A DNA stretch of 58,315 nucleotides from Lysobacteraceae bacterium PS02065 (GTDB lineage Bacteria; Pseudomonadota; Gammaproteobacteria; Xanthomonadales; Rhodanobacteraceae). Where the stretch lies: positions 1-58,315 of the forward strand of contig JASCPI010000033.1 in the NCBI GenBank assembly GCA_029959555.1, in the 5' to 3' direction. Positions 31,444-38,937 of this stretch are shown here, piece after piece (position 1 is the first letter of the stretch; every line of letters begins with the position of its first letter). Below the pieces are notes generated by a model. It ran no database searches, had not been told where the DNA came from, and saw only the letters and a list, made by a program, of their open reading frames with translations. The position numbers and the translations under genes were made by a program.

Positions 31444-31965
31444 TCAGCGCCCGTCGGCTTCAGGTGCAGGCAGCGGAAGCTGATGCCAGGCCTCGCGATA
31501 GGGTTCGAGCCAACCCGGGCCGCAGCCGAACCCCTGCCCGACGCGCGTGTAATCGGGAAGGAAACGACGCATCGCACCGCCTCGGCGCGGTTTTCCGTCG
31601 CGGCCCGGGGTGTCGAGCCACTCGCGATGCGACCGCAAGAGCGCATCGGCGACGATCCCGGCCGGGACCACGAAGCACGCCGTCGGCGCGGCAGGATCGG
31701 CCGCGAATTCGACGAACGCGTAGAAGAACCGTCCCTCGGGCACGCGTTCATGCTTGACGCCCATGTGCCAGCCGCCATCAGCCCCGCCCACGCGCCGCGT
31801 CTTGACCTGCAGGCCGCAGATCCCGGCGCCGCCCTCGTCGGTCACGAGGATGTCGATGGCGGGTGAGCCGACCGGCGCGAGCGCCGCGATAAGACCATGA
31901 CGCAGCAGCTGCGCCATGACGTGGTGCTCGCCGGCCGCCCCGAGCAGCGTGGTCTGCGACGGCAC
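31444..31965 (-). CDS. PD-(D/E)XK-like nuclease-fold protein
   Basis: A 173-residue soluble protein. The first 60 residues carry GAAGEHHVMAQLLRHGL, then PAIDILVTD and GLQVKTRR, which fits the E...D...QxK core of the PD-(D/E)XK fold (PDDEXK_5-like). The rest (RFFYAFVEFAADPAAPTACFVVPAGIVADALL) is compatible with that fold. Members of this family are often annotated as intron-associated or hypothetical; DNA cleavage is not shown. It begins 13 bases after trpG on the same strand, so it is probably read with trpG, an unusual place for a nuclease gene. Confidence 0.6.
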   Translation of the reverse strand: MPSQTTLLGAAGEHHVMAQLLRHGLIAALAPVGSPAIDILVTDEGGAGICGLQVKTRRVGGADGGWHMGVKHERVPEGRFFYAFVEFAADPAAPTACFVVPAGIVADALLRSHREWLDTPGRDGKPRRGGAMRRFLPDYTRVGQGFGCGPGWLEPYREAWHQLPLPAPEADGR

Positions 31966-31978
31966 GACGAGAACGGCG

Positions 31979-32584
31979 TCAGGCCACGCGGCGCGCCGCG
32001 GGCTCGTCGCGGGTCAGGAAATTGCGCAGCAGGTCGTGGCCGTGCTGCGTGAGGATCGATTCGGGGTGGAACTGCACGCCCTCGACGTCGAGCTCGCGGT
32101 GGCGCAGGCCCATGATCTCGTCGAAGCCGCCGTCTTCGTCCTGCGTCCACGCGGTGATCTCGAGGCAGTCCGGCAGCGAGGCCTTCTCGACCACGAGCGA
32201 GTGGTAGCGCGTCGCCTCGAACGGGTTCGGCAGGCCACGGAACACACCCTTGCCCGTGTGATGGATCATCGAGGTCTTGCCGTGCATGATCTGCCGCGCA
32301 CGCACGACCTTGCCGCCGAAGGCCTGGCCGATCGACTGGTGGCCGAGGCAGACGCCGAACACGGGCACGGTCGACGACAGCGCGGTGAGCACCTCGAGCG
32401 AAACACCCGCCTCGTTCGGCGTGCACGGACCCGGCGAGATGACGATGTGCGACGGCGCGAGCGCGGCGATCTGCGCGACCGTCAGCGCGTCGTTGCGCAC
32501 GACCTGCACCTCCTCCCCGAGCTCGCCGAAGTACTGCACGAGGTTGAAGGTGAAGCTGTCGTAGTTGTCGATCATCAGCAGCAC
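31979..32584 (-). CDS. trpG: Anthranilate/aminodeoxychorismate synthase component II (glutamine amidotransferase)
   Basis: A 201-residue class I glutaminase that supplies ammonia to TrpE (or PabB). The catalytic Cys is in [16 protein letters not shown] and the His-Glu pair in [13 protein letters not shown]. The N-terminus [20 protein letters not shown] is standard. The GTG at 32584 places it at the usual position; an ATG at 32599 would add five residues, and neither has a strong ribosome site. trpE is not in the window. Because no pab genes are visible, it may serve both pathways. Confidence 0.93.
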   Translation of the reverse strand: MLLMIDNYDSFTFNLVQYFGELGEEVQVVRNDALTVAQIAALAPSHIVISPGPCTPNEAGVSLEVLTALSSTVPVFGVCLGHQSIGQAFGGKVVRARQIMHGKTSMIHHTGKGVFRGLPNPFEATRYHSLVVEKASLPDCLEITAWTQDEDGGFDEIMGLRHRELDVEGVQFHPESILTQHGHDLLRNFLTRDEPAARRVA

Positions 32585-32680
32585 GGCACGGCATCCCATC
32601 GGTCGCAGGCCCGTCCGGTCGAACGGGACGCGCATTATCACGCGGCGAGGCGCGTCCCGACAGGCCGGATCGCGGTCCGA

Positions 32681-33157
32681 TCAGGTTCCACCGAGCGCAC
32701 GGACCCTGGCGAGCAGGCGCGAGCGCGTGCGCCGGGCCTGCACCAGCAGCACCGCCGCGACCAGCACGAGCGCCGCGCCGAGCAGCGTCGCCGCGTGCGC
32801 CATGCGCTGCCCCGTGGCCAGCGACCACGAGAACATGCCCGCCGTGAACAGCGCGGTCGCGGCGAGCGCGAGGCCACTTGCGACGACGCGATCGCGCGCC
32901 ATGAGCGGGCGGCGTGCGCGCAGCACCCAGGTCGCATAGGCGATCCAGCCCATGCCGATCGCGAGCAGCACGCCGAACGCGATGACCGTGCGCGAAGGCA
33001 GCGCAGGCTCGGTCAGCAGCAACGCGGCGAGCAGCGCGCTCATGCACGCCGAGGCCACCAGCAAGGCGACATGCGCGGCCCGGGCGCGCGCCGACAGCAC
33101 GCGTGCCGTGAGCGCGTGCAGCGACGTTTCGAGATCATGGGCAGGACGATCGTTCAT
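32681..33157 (-). CDS. Four-helix membrane protein coupled to the ECF sigma gene
   Basis: A 158-residue protein with four hydrophobic helices (about 28-48, 57-78, 92-110 and 118-140), a short polar N-terminus (DLETSLHALTARVLSA) and an Arg-rich tail. Its start overlaps the sigma-factor stop by four bases (ATGA). Position suggests an anti-sigma factor, but no zinc-binding HxxxCxxC motif or clear sigma-binding domain is visible, so it may be a different kind of membrane partner or simply a companion gene. Confidence 0.55.
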   Translation of the reverse strand: MNDRPAHDLETSLHALTARVLSARARAAHVALLVASACMSALLAALLLTEPALPSRTVIAFGVLLAIGMGWIAYATWVLRARRPLMARDRVVASGLALAATALFTAGMFSWSLATGQRMAHAATLLGAALVLVAAVLLVQARRTRSRLLARVRALGGT

Positions 33158-33717
33158 CGGGACATCTCCTCGGGCGCGAGCGGGGCGACATGCAGGCGCA
33201 GCAATGTGCGGGCACGGAACAGGCGCGATTTCACGGTGCCGACCGGCACCCCGGTCATTCCCGCGATCTCGGCCAGCGTGAAGGCTTCGAGATGGAACAG
33301 CACGACGACCTCACGCTCGACGAACGAGAGTGCGTCGAGCCCGGCCGCCACGAGGCGTGCGACGTCGGGATCGGGCCCTTCATCGTCCGGCGGCGCGATG
33401 TCCTCGAGTACGAGTCCGGTGTCCTCGGGCGTCGCATAGCGCAGGCGCAGCTGGTCCATCGCGACACGGTGCGCGATGCCGAACAGCCAGCCGCGGAAAC
33501 CCGCGGCGTCACGCAGTCCGGCGATGCCGCGCACGACGCGCAGCCAGGTCTCCTGCGCGAGGTCGTGTGCCGCATGGCCATCGACGGCGAGCCGCGTGGC
33601 GTGGCCCAGCAATGGCGCGGCCCAGCGCGTCACGAGCGCGTCGAATGCGCCACGCTCGCCGAGCTGGCAGCGCAGCACGAGCAGCGTGTCGGCACGCGTG
33701 TCGTCGTCAGGGGTCAC
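33154..33717 (-). CDS. ECF-type RNA polymerase sigma factor
   Basis: A 187-residue sigma-70-family factor. Region 2 includes DLAQETWLRVVRGIAGLRDAAGFRGWLFGIA, where DLxQETWLR and the Trp-Leu-Phe helix bind core enzyme and the -10 element. Region 4 is LSFVEREVVVLFHLEAFTLAEIAGMTGVPVGTVKSRLFRART. A GTG start at 33717 is the only in-frame initiator near this point. The downstream gene overlaps it by four bases. Its regulon is unknown, and I see no obvious autoregulated promoter upstream. Confidence 0.9.
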   Translation of the reverse strand: MTPDDDTRADTLLVLRCQLGERGAFDALVTRWAAPLLGHATRLAVDGHAAHDLAQETWLRVVRGIAGLRDAAGFRGWLFGIAHRVAMDQLRLRYATPEDTGLVLEDIAPPDDEGPDPDVARLVAAGLDALSFVEREVVVLFHLEAFTLAEIAGMTGVPVGTVKSRLFRARTLLRLHVAPLAPEEMSR

Positions 33718-33797
33718 GCCGAGGCTCCATGATCCGTTCGGGCATCATGGTCGGGAATCGGCGCTGAAAGGTTCACGCGCGTGCCGCGCGTCGATCG

Positions 33798-34808
33798 TCA
33801 ACGCCCGGCAGCGGGAGGATCGTCGACCAGATGCGCGTCGGCGGGGTAGTTCGCGTACGCGACCTTCCAGCCGTAGGTGTCGTGGATCGCCTTGTGGAGC
33901 CCGTCGTTGTCGCTGTCGAGGCGCAGCTCGCGCAGCGTCGGATGACCGGCGAGTGGCCGCAGGGCCTCGATATCGTGAAGCGCAGGACTTCGATCGAGGA
34001 TCAGGCAGCGCAACGCAGGTGCGGCGGCGATGTTCGCGAGGTTGGAAGGCGTCACCAGCTTGTCGAGCAGCAGGACACGCAGCGACGTCATGCCGTGCAA
34101 CGACGGCAGGTCCGTGGCGATCGAGCACGACAGCAGCCGCAGCTGGCGCAGATCGCGCAGGGCCAGCAACGGCTCGATGCTCGTGATGCCCGGATGGCGG
34201 TCGATGCTCAGCATCCTCAGTGACGTCAGCGCCGCGATCGGTGCGAGGTCGCGTGGACCCGCGGAGCGCAAATCGAGGCTGCGCAGTGCGCCGCAGGCTT
34301 CGATCCCCGCGAACGTCGCGAGGCGGTTGCGCCACAGCGACAAGGCCTCGAGTCGACCGAGGTCGGCGAGGAACGCGAGGTCGCGCAGACGGCCACACAC
34401 CGACAGCTGTTCGAGATGCCGCAGGCGACCGAGTGCCGCGGTGCCGGTCTTCGGTCGGTCGCGCTTGGGGTCGCTGCCGACTGGCACGGTGTCCAGCCCC
34501 AGGCTGACGAGCCCCTCGGGCAGGACGTGCAACAGCGACAGGTCGAGAAGATCGCCCGCGTCGGCTTCGATCCAGAGGTGGCGCAACGCAGGCAGCAGGG
34601 CGAGGAACGCGTAGTCGACCGGCTTGCCCGGCACCTCGGTGTAGAGGCGGTACGGCGTTTCGGGATGCCGCTCGAGGTAGGCGTCCAGGCGCGCGCAGTC
34701 CGCGGCATCGAGCGCACGCGTCGACTGCAGGCGCTCGAAGGCCGAGAGGTCGCGATCGAACGTGCCGTCCTCGAGCGGACTCTTGAGCTGGAATGCGTTC
34801 GTGAACAT
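33798..34808 (-). CDS. Leucine-rich-repeat protein
   Basis: A 336-residue protein from the ATG at 34808, which has GGAG eight bases upstream; longer frames lack a ribosome site. About nine repeats of 20-23 residues span 95-290, with units such as LRHLEQLSVCGRLRDLAFL, LGRLEALSLWRNRLATFAGI and LTSLRMLSIDRHPGITSIEP. These are the short LRRs that form a solenoid for protein binding. No signal peptide. It stands beside the DUF2314/DUF2185 gene, and both resemble immunity or scaffold components. The target is unknown. Confidence 0.75.
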   Translation of the reverse strand: MFTNAFQLKSPLEDGTFDRDLSAFERLQSTRALDAADCARLDAYLERHPETPYRLYTEVPGKPVDYAFLALLPALRHLWIEADAGDLLDLSLLHVLPEGLVSLGLDTVPVGSDPKRDRPKTGTAALGRLRHLEQLSVCGRLRDLAFLADLGRLEALSLWRNRLATFAGIEACGALRSLDLRSAGPRDLAPIAALTSLRMLSIDRHPGITSIEPLLALRDLRQLRLLSCSIATDLPSLHGMTSLRVLLLDKLVTPSNLANIAAAPALRCLILDRSPALHDIEALRPLAGHPTLRELRLDSDNDGLHKAIHDTYGWKVAYANYPADAHLVDDPPAAGR

Positions 34809-34875
34809 GGCGTTGCTCCCGGAGTGGATCGCCGCGTGATGTCGAAGGTCCTGCGCGATGCCGCCGATCCTCGGC

Positions 34876-35484
34876 TCAGGCGTCGACCGGAACGAAGGCT
34901 CCGGCCTCCGCGTCGTACACGAACGCACGGCCGACCGGACTGTCGAGCAGATGGATCCACGCATCGTCGAGATTGAGCACCTCGCCGAGCGTGACCACGC
35001 GAAGGTTCTCGACATCGTCGAGCTCGTCCTGACTCTCCTCTCCCGAGAGGAGGCGCCAGCCACTGTCCTGTCCGTGCTCAGGCTCCTCGCGGACGAGGTA
35101 CCCGACGGGCGCGCGGTCCGCGATCACACGCGTGGACACGATGCAGCCCCGTGCGTACCTGTCGACCGCCTCGTCGTCATCGTCTGCCGTAGAGCAGACG
35201 TGGACATCGCGGAACACGACCGCGTCGCCGAGGTCGATGTCGCTGATCCAGCCCGGCGGATGCGTCAACGTGCCGGTAAACCCGCCGTCACCGTCGACCG
35301 TGTCGACCGCGACCCACATGCGCTCCGCACGCGGTGCATCGGGATCCTCGCTGTCGAACGCGAACGACAGCTTGACGAGCTCGCCGGGGCACAGCGCGGC
35401 GATGCGTTCCGCGGTCGGACGGAGGAATGTGTAGGGGAAATCCGCCGCGCGCTGCGCGGCATCCTCGAGTCGCCAGGTCGGCAT
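34876..35484 (-). CDS. DUF2314-DUF2185 (Imm33-like) protein
   Basis: A 202-residue protein with two domains found in polymorphic-toxin immunity proteins. Residues ~10-95 match DUF2314 (ERMWVAVDTVDGDGGFTGTL and ISDIDLGDAVVFRDVHV). Residues ~110-202 match DUF2185 (VSTRVIADRAPVGYLVREEP, DSGWRLLSGEES and LLDSPVGRAFVYD). The ATG at 35484 has AGGGAC seven bases upstream; a GTG at 35508 is less likely. No toxin gene is adjacent, so it may be an orphan immunity protein or have a general role. Strongly acidic. Confidence 0.75.
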   Translation of the reverse strand: MPTWRLEDAAQRAADFPYTFLRPTAERIAALCPGELVKLSFAFDSEDPDAPRAERMWVAVDTVDGDGGFTGTLTHPPGWISDIDLGDAVVFRDVHVCSTADDDDEAVDRYARGCIVSTRVIADRAPVGYLVREEPEHGQDSGWRLLSGEESQDELDDVENLRVVTLGEVLNLDDAWIHLLDSPVGRAFVYDAEAGAFVPVDA

Positions 35485-35627
35485 GTCATCGTCCCTGAAG
35501 GTCGTCACCCTCGGCTCGGGATCACGACGATCGCGACCACGCGGGGCTCAAGGGTCCGAGCATAGCCGGCGAGCGCGTCACGCGACGTCACGTGCACATC
35601 GGCCCCGCGCCGATGCCGTGCGATGGA

Positions 35628-36569
35628 TCAGGGCGATCGCGCCTGTGGCGCGTGCGCGTCCTCGCCGGTACCCGCAGCGGTCGGCGTGCGAGCCGGTGCA
35701 GGCGGTTCGGCGGCCGGCGGCTTCGCCTCGTTCGCCGCGAGTTCCTCGGGCGCCGGCGTGTTCTCGTCGCCGAGCACGACGATCTTGACGCGGCGGTTGC
35801 GGTTGCGGCCGTCCAGCGTGGCGTTGTCGCCGTCGGGATGGAACTCGCCCATGCCCATGATTGCCATCTTGGTGGGATCGACGTTACGGTCGGCGAACAG
35901 GCGCGCGACGCTCGCCGCGCGTGCGGCCGAGAGCTCCCAGTTGGACGGATAGACGGCCGTGGCGATCGGCACGTTGTCGGTGTAACCCTCGATGCGCATC
36001 TCGTTCGGGAAGCCCGACAGGATGCCCGCGACACGCTCGAGGATCGGGATCGACGGCGCGGACAGCGTGGCGACGCCGCTCGGGAACAGGATGTCGGTGC
36101 GGATCTCGACCTCGAGCCACGAATGCTTCCGGCGCACGACGACGAGGTTCTCGTCGATGAGGTTCTGCAGTGCGCGCTCGACCTCCTTCGCGATCGCCTC
36201 GAGGCCACGCTCGCTCTTGCCGGGACTCTGCGGGTTGCCCTGCGGCGTGGCACGCAGCGAGATCGGTGCGGTGAGCGAGACCGGCTGCACGGCCGGCGCC
36301 GGCACGGCATTCAGATCGAGCGCGGAAGGCGACGGACTCGACGCGGACTGCTGGCCGACCTGGATCGGCTCGATGACCTTGGGCGTGCCGTTGAACGCGG
36401 CCTCGAGGGATTTCGAGAGCACGCGGTACTTGCCTTCGTTGAGCGAGGACACCGCGTACATGACCACGAAGAACGCGAGCAGCAGCGTCACGAGGTCGCC
36501 GTACGGGATCGCCCACGCCTCGTGGTTGACGTGATCCTCGTGCTCTTCCTTTTTCTTGCGCGCACCCAT
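35628..36569 (-). CDS. motD: Flagellar motor stator protein MotD (MotB-type)
   Basis: A 313-residue inner-membrane stator subunit. It has a basic cytoplasmic start, one membrane helix (YGDLVTLLLAFFVVMYAVSS), in which the Asp after YG corresponds to the proton-carrying Asp32 of E. coli MotB, and a Pro-rich plug region. A C-terminal OmpA-like domain binds peptidoglycan (MRIEGYTDNVPI, NWELSAARAASVARLF and NRNRRVKIVVL). A long Ala/Pro tail follows. It starts two bases after motC, so the pair is coupled. In relatives MotCD serves as a second stator alongside MotAB, which is not in the window. Confidence 0.93.
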   Translation of the reverse strand: MGARKKKEEHEDHVNHEAWAIPYGDLVTLLLAFFVVMYAVSSLNEGKYRVLSKSLEAAFNGTPKVIEPIQVGQQSASSPSPSALDLNAVPAPAVQPVSLTAPISLRATPQGNPQSPGKSERGLEAIAKEVERALQNLIDENLVVVRRKHSWLEVEIRTDILFPSGVATLSAPSIPILERVAGILSGFPNEMRIEGYTDNVPIATAVYPSNWELSAARAASVARLFADRNVDPTKMAIMGMGEFHPDGDNATLDGRNRNRRVKIVVLGDENTPAPEELAANEAKPPAAEPPAPARTPTAAGTGEDAHAPQARSP

Positions 36570-36570
36570 G

Positions 36571-37311
36571 TCAGTGAACGTATCCGCGCAGCTTCGACTC
36601 GATGTTGCGCGGGTTCTCGCCCTCCGCGATCGCCGCGATCCCTTCGACCATCATCTCGCGCTCGCGTGAATGGTCGTTGACGACGAGCTTGAGCTTGTTG
36701 GCCATCGGCAGCAGCAGCAGGTTGGCGAGGCCGATGCCGTATACGGTCGACACGAACGCGCCCGCGATGCCGGGGCCGAGCTTGCTCGGGTCGGCGAGGT
36801 TCTGCATCACCGCCATGAGGCCGAGCACGGCGCCGATGATGCCCATGGTCGGGGCATAGATGCCGGCGGCCTCGAACACCTTCGCCGAGAGCAGGTCGTT
36901 GTGCTTCTTGGCGTCGTTCTCGACGCCGAGGATGTTGCGGATGTTGTCCGGCTCGGTGCCGTCGACCAGCAGCTGCAGGCCCTTCTTGACCATCGCGTCG
37001 GGCTCGGCCTCGACCTGCGGCTCGAGGCCGAGCAGGCCCTGGCGACGCGCGGTCTCGGACCAGTTGACGATCTTCTTGAGCTGCTCCTCCATGTCCTGGT
37101 GCGGCGGGCTGACCAGCCACTTGAGCATCTTGAGCGCGCGCGACAGGATCGGGCCCGGTGTCTGCACCATGATCGCCGAGGCCGTGCCGACGAACACGAC
37201 GACGAGCGCCGCACCGCTCCACAGCGCATGGATGCCGGCACCCTTGAGCAACGCGCCCGTGATGACGACGACGAACGCCATGACGATGCCGATGGCGGTG
37301 AGCTTCTGCAT
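36571..37311 (-). CDS. motC: Flagellar motor stator protein MotC (MotA-type)
   Basis: A 246-residue MotA/TolQ-family membrane protein with four helices. GIYAPTMGIIGAVLGLMAVM and AGAFVSTVYGIGLANLLLLPMANKLK are the last two, including the conserved Pro residues. The cytoplasmic loop contains the charged segment expected to touch FliG. Together with MotD it forms the ion-conducting stator. It begins three bases after the fliA stop. In Pseudomonas and Xanthomonas chemotaxis genes stand between fliA and motC, but here they do not. Confidence 0.93.
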   Translation of the reverse strand: MQKLTAIGIVMAFVVVITGALLKGAGIHALWSGAALVVVFVGTASAIMVQTPGPILSRALKMLKWLVSPPHQDMEEQLKKIVNWSETARRQGLLGLEPQVEAEPDAMVKKGLQLLVDGTEPDNIRNILGVENDAKKHNDLLSAKVFEAAGIYAPTMGIIGAVLGLMAVMQNLADPSKLGPGIAGAFVSTVYGIGLANLLLLPMANKLKLVVNDHSREREMMVEGIAAIAEGENPRNIESKLRGYVH

Positions 37312-37314
37312 GAC

Positions 37315-38055
37315 CTAGTCTCCGTTGCGCCAGTCGCGCAGGCGCGCACGCAGGCGCACCAGCGCCTGTCCGTGCAGTTGACAGACCCGCGACTCGCTCA
37401 CGCCGAGCACTTCGCCGATCTCCTTGAGGTTGAGTTCTTCGTCGTAGTACAGCGCCATGAGCAGCTTCTCGCGTTCGGGCAGCCCGTCGATCGCTTCGGC
37501 GAGCGCGCCCTGCCGCCCTTCGAGCTCCGCGCGCACGGCCGGCTGCGCGGAGATGTCGTCGGCGACGTCGATGACGTGGCTCTCGCCCTCGTCGTCCTCC
37601 ATGCTCAGGCTCAGCACGCGCGAGCGGCTCGCATCGTCCATCACCTGCGCGTACTCTTCGCGCGTGATGCCGAGGCGTTTCACGACCTCGGCCTCGTCGG
37701 CCTCGCGACCGGTCTCGGTCTCGATCGCGCGGATCATCTCCATGACCTCGCGCAGGCGCCGGTAGACCGAGCGCGGCGTCCAGTCCGTGCGGCGCAACTC
37801 GTCGAGCATCGCGCCGCGGATGCGGATGCCCGCATACGCCTCGAAACTCGTGTTGCGCGCCGGCACGTACTGCCGCACGGCTTCGATCAGCCCGATCATG
37901 CCGGACTGGATCAGGTCGCCGACGTCCACGTTGCCCGGCAGTTTTCCCTTCAGGTGCCAGGCGATGCGCTTGACCAGCGCGGCGTGCCGGTGCACCAGCT
38001 CGTCCGCGCCACCGCGCTGGACCTGCTGGTAGAGACCGGCACTGGGTGCAGTCAC
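37315..38055 (-). CDS. fliA: Flagellar sigma factor sigma-28 (FliA)
   Basis: A 246-residue sigma-70-family factor for late flagellar promoters. Region 2 includes VKRIAWHLKGKLPGNVDVGDLIQSG, region 3 VRQYVPARNTSFEAYAGIRIRGAMLDELR, and region 4 LNLKEIGEVLGVSESRVCQLHGQALVRLR. The GTG at 38055 overlaps the flhG stop (GTGA). Upstream in-frame extension is rejected because the family begins near SAGLYQQVQ. FlgM, its anti-sigma factor, is not in the window. Confidence 0.96.
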   Translation of the reverse strand: MTAPSAGLYQQVQRGGADELVHRHAALVKRIAWHLKGKLPGNVDVGDLIQSGMIGLIEAVRQYVPARNTSFEAYAGIRIRGAMLDELRRTDWTPRSVYRRLREVMEMIRAIETETGREADEAEVVKRLGITREEYAQVMDDASRSRVLSLSMEDDEGESHVIDVADDISAQPAVRAELEGRQGALAEAIDGLPEREKLLMALYYDEELNLKEIGEVLGVSESRVCQLHGQALVRLRARLRDWRNGD

Positions 38056-38933
38056 TGCTCGACCTCGGAGGCCTCGGCGCGCGTGCGACGCTCGACGAAG
38101 AACTCGAGGTGGCCGCTGACGCCGGTACCGCCGATCCACTTGTCGGTGGCCTGGGCGAGGTTCTTGAACGCGAGCGCGGAACGGCTCGCCGGATACGCGT
38201 CGACGACGGTCATCTGGCGGCGCACGGCGCGCTGCAGGTAGTAGTCGTCGGGGATCGCGCCGCTGAAATCGAGCGTCACGTCGAGGAAGCGGTCGGCGAC
38301 GCGCACGATCTTGGTGAACAGGTCGCGGCCGTGCTGCAGCGTCGGCACGCGGTTGGCGATGATGCGGAAGCGCTGCACGCCGTACTCGCGGCTGAGAACC
38401 TTGATCAGTGCGTAGGCGTCGGTGATCGAGGCCGGGTCGTCGCAGATCACGACGGCGACTTCCTGCGCGGCCGAGCAGAACATCGTCACGCTGTCGGCGA
38501 TGCCGGCGGCGGTGTCGACGATGAGCGTGTCGAGCGGCTCGCCGTAGTCGCAGAACGCGCGGATCAGGCCCGCGTTCTCGGCCTGGCTGAGCTGCGCCAT
38601 GCGGCGCGTGCCCGAGGTCGCCGGCACGATCTTGAGGCCGTGCGGGCCCTCGAGGATCAGGTCGTTGATCGAGCAGTCGCCGTTGAGCAGGTGGGCGAGG
38701 TTGTAGACCGGCTGCAGGCCGAGCATGACGTCAACGTTGGCGAGGCCGAGGTCGGCGTCGAGCAGCATCGTGCGCTTGCCGGCGAGCGCCATCGCGGTGG
38801 CGAGGTTCACGCTCACGCTGGTCTTGCCGACGCCACCCTTGCCGCTCGCGACGGCGATGACTTTCACCGGCTTCTGGCGGGGGACGGGTTGTGCGAGTGC
38901 GCTGGCCTGGTTCATGGCGGCAGGGGTGTCCAT
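38052..38933 (-). CDS. flhG: Flagellar number regulator FlhG/FleN (MinD-like ATPase)
   Basis: A 293-residue ParA/MinD-type ATPase with a deviant Walker A as KGGVGKTSVSVNLA (32-45) and Walker A' Asp in LLDADLGLANVDVMLGL. LIVDTAAGIADSVTMF is the switch region. It limits flagella to one at the pole by acting on FlhF and FleQ. The ATG at 38933 lies four bases before the flhF stop region; an ATG at 38915 is also possible. The C-terminal amphipathic helix expected for membrane binding is near FKNLAQATDKWI. Confidence 0.93.
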   Translation of the reverse strand: MDTPAAMNQASALAQPVPRQKPVKVIAVASGKGGVGKTSVSVNLATAMALAGKRTMLLDADLGLANVDVMLGLQPVYNLAHLLNGDCSINDLILEGPHGLKIVPATSGTRRMAQLSQAENAGLIRAFCDYGEPLDTLIVDTAAGIADSVTMFCSAAQEVAVVICDDPASITDAYALIKVLSREYGVQRFRIIANRVPTLQHGRDLFTKIVRVADRFLDVTLDFSGAIPDDYYLQRAVRRQMTVVDAYPASRSALAFKNLAQATDKWIGGTGVSGHLEFFVERRTRAEASEVEQ

Positions 38934-38937
38934 AGGC

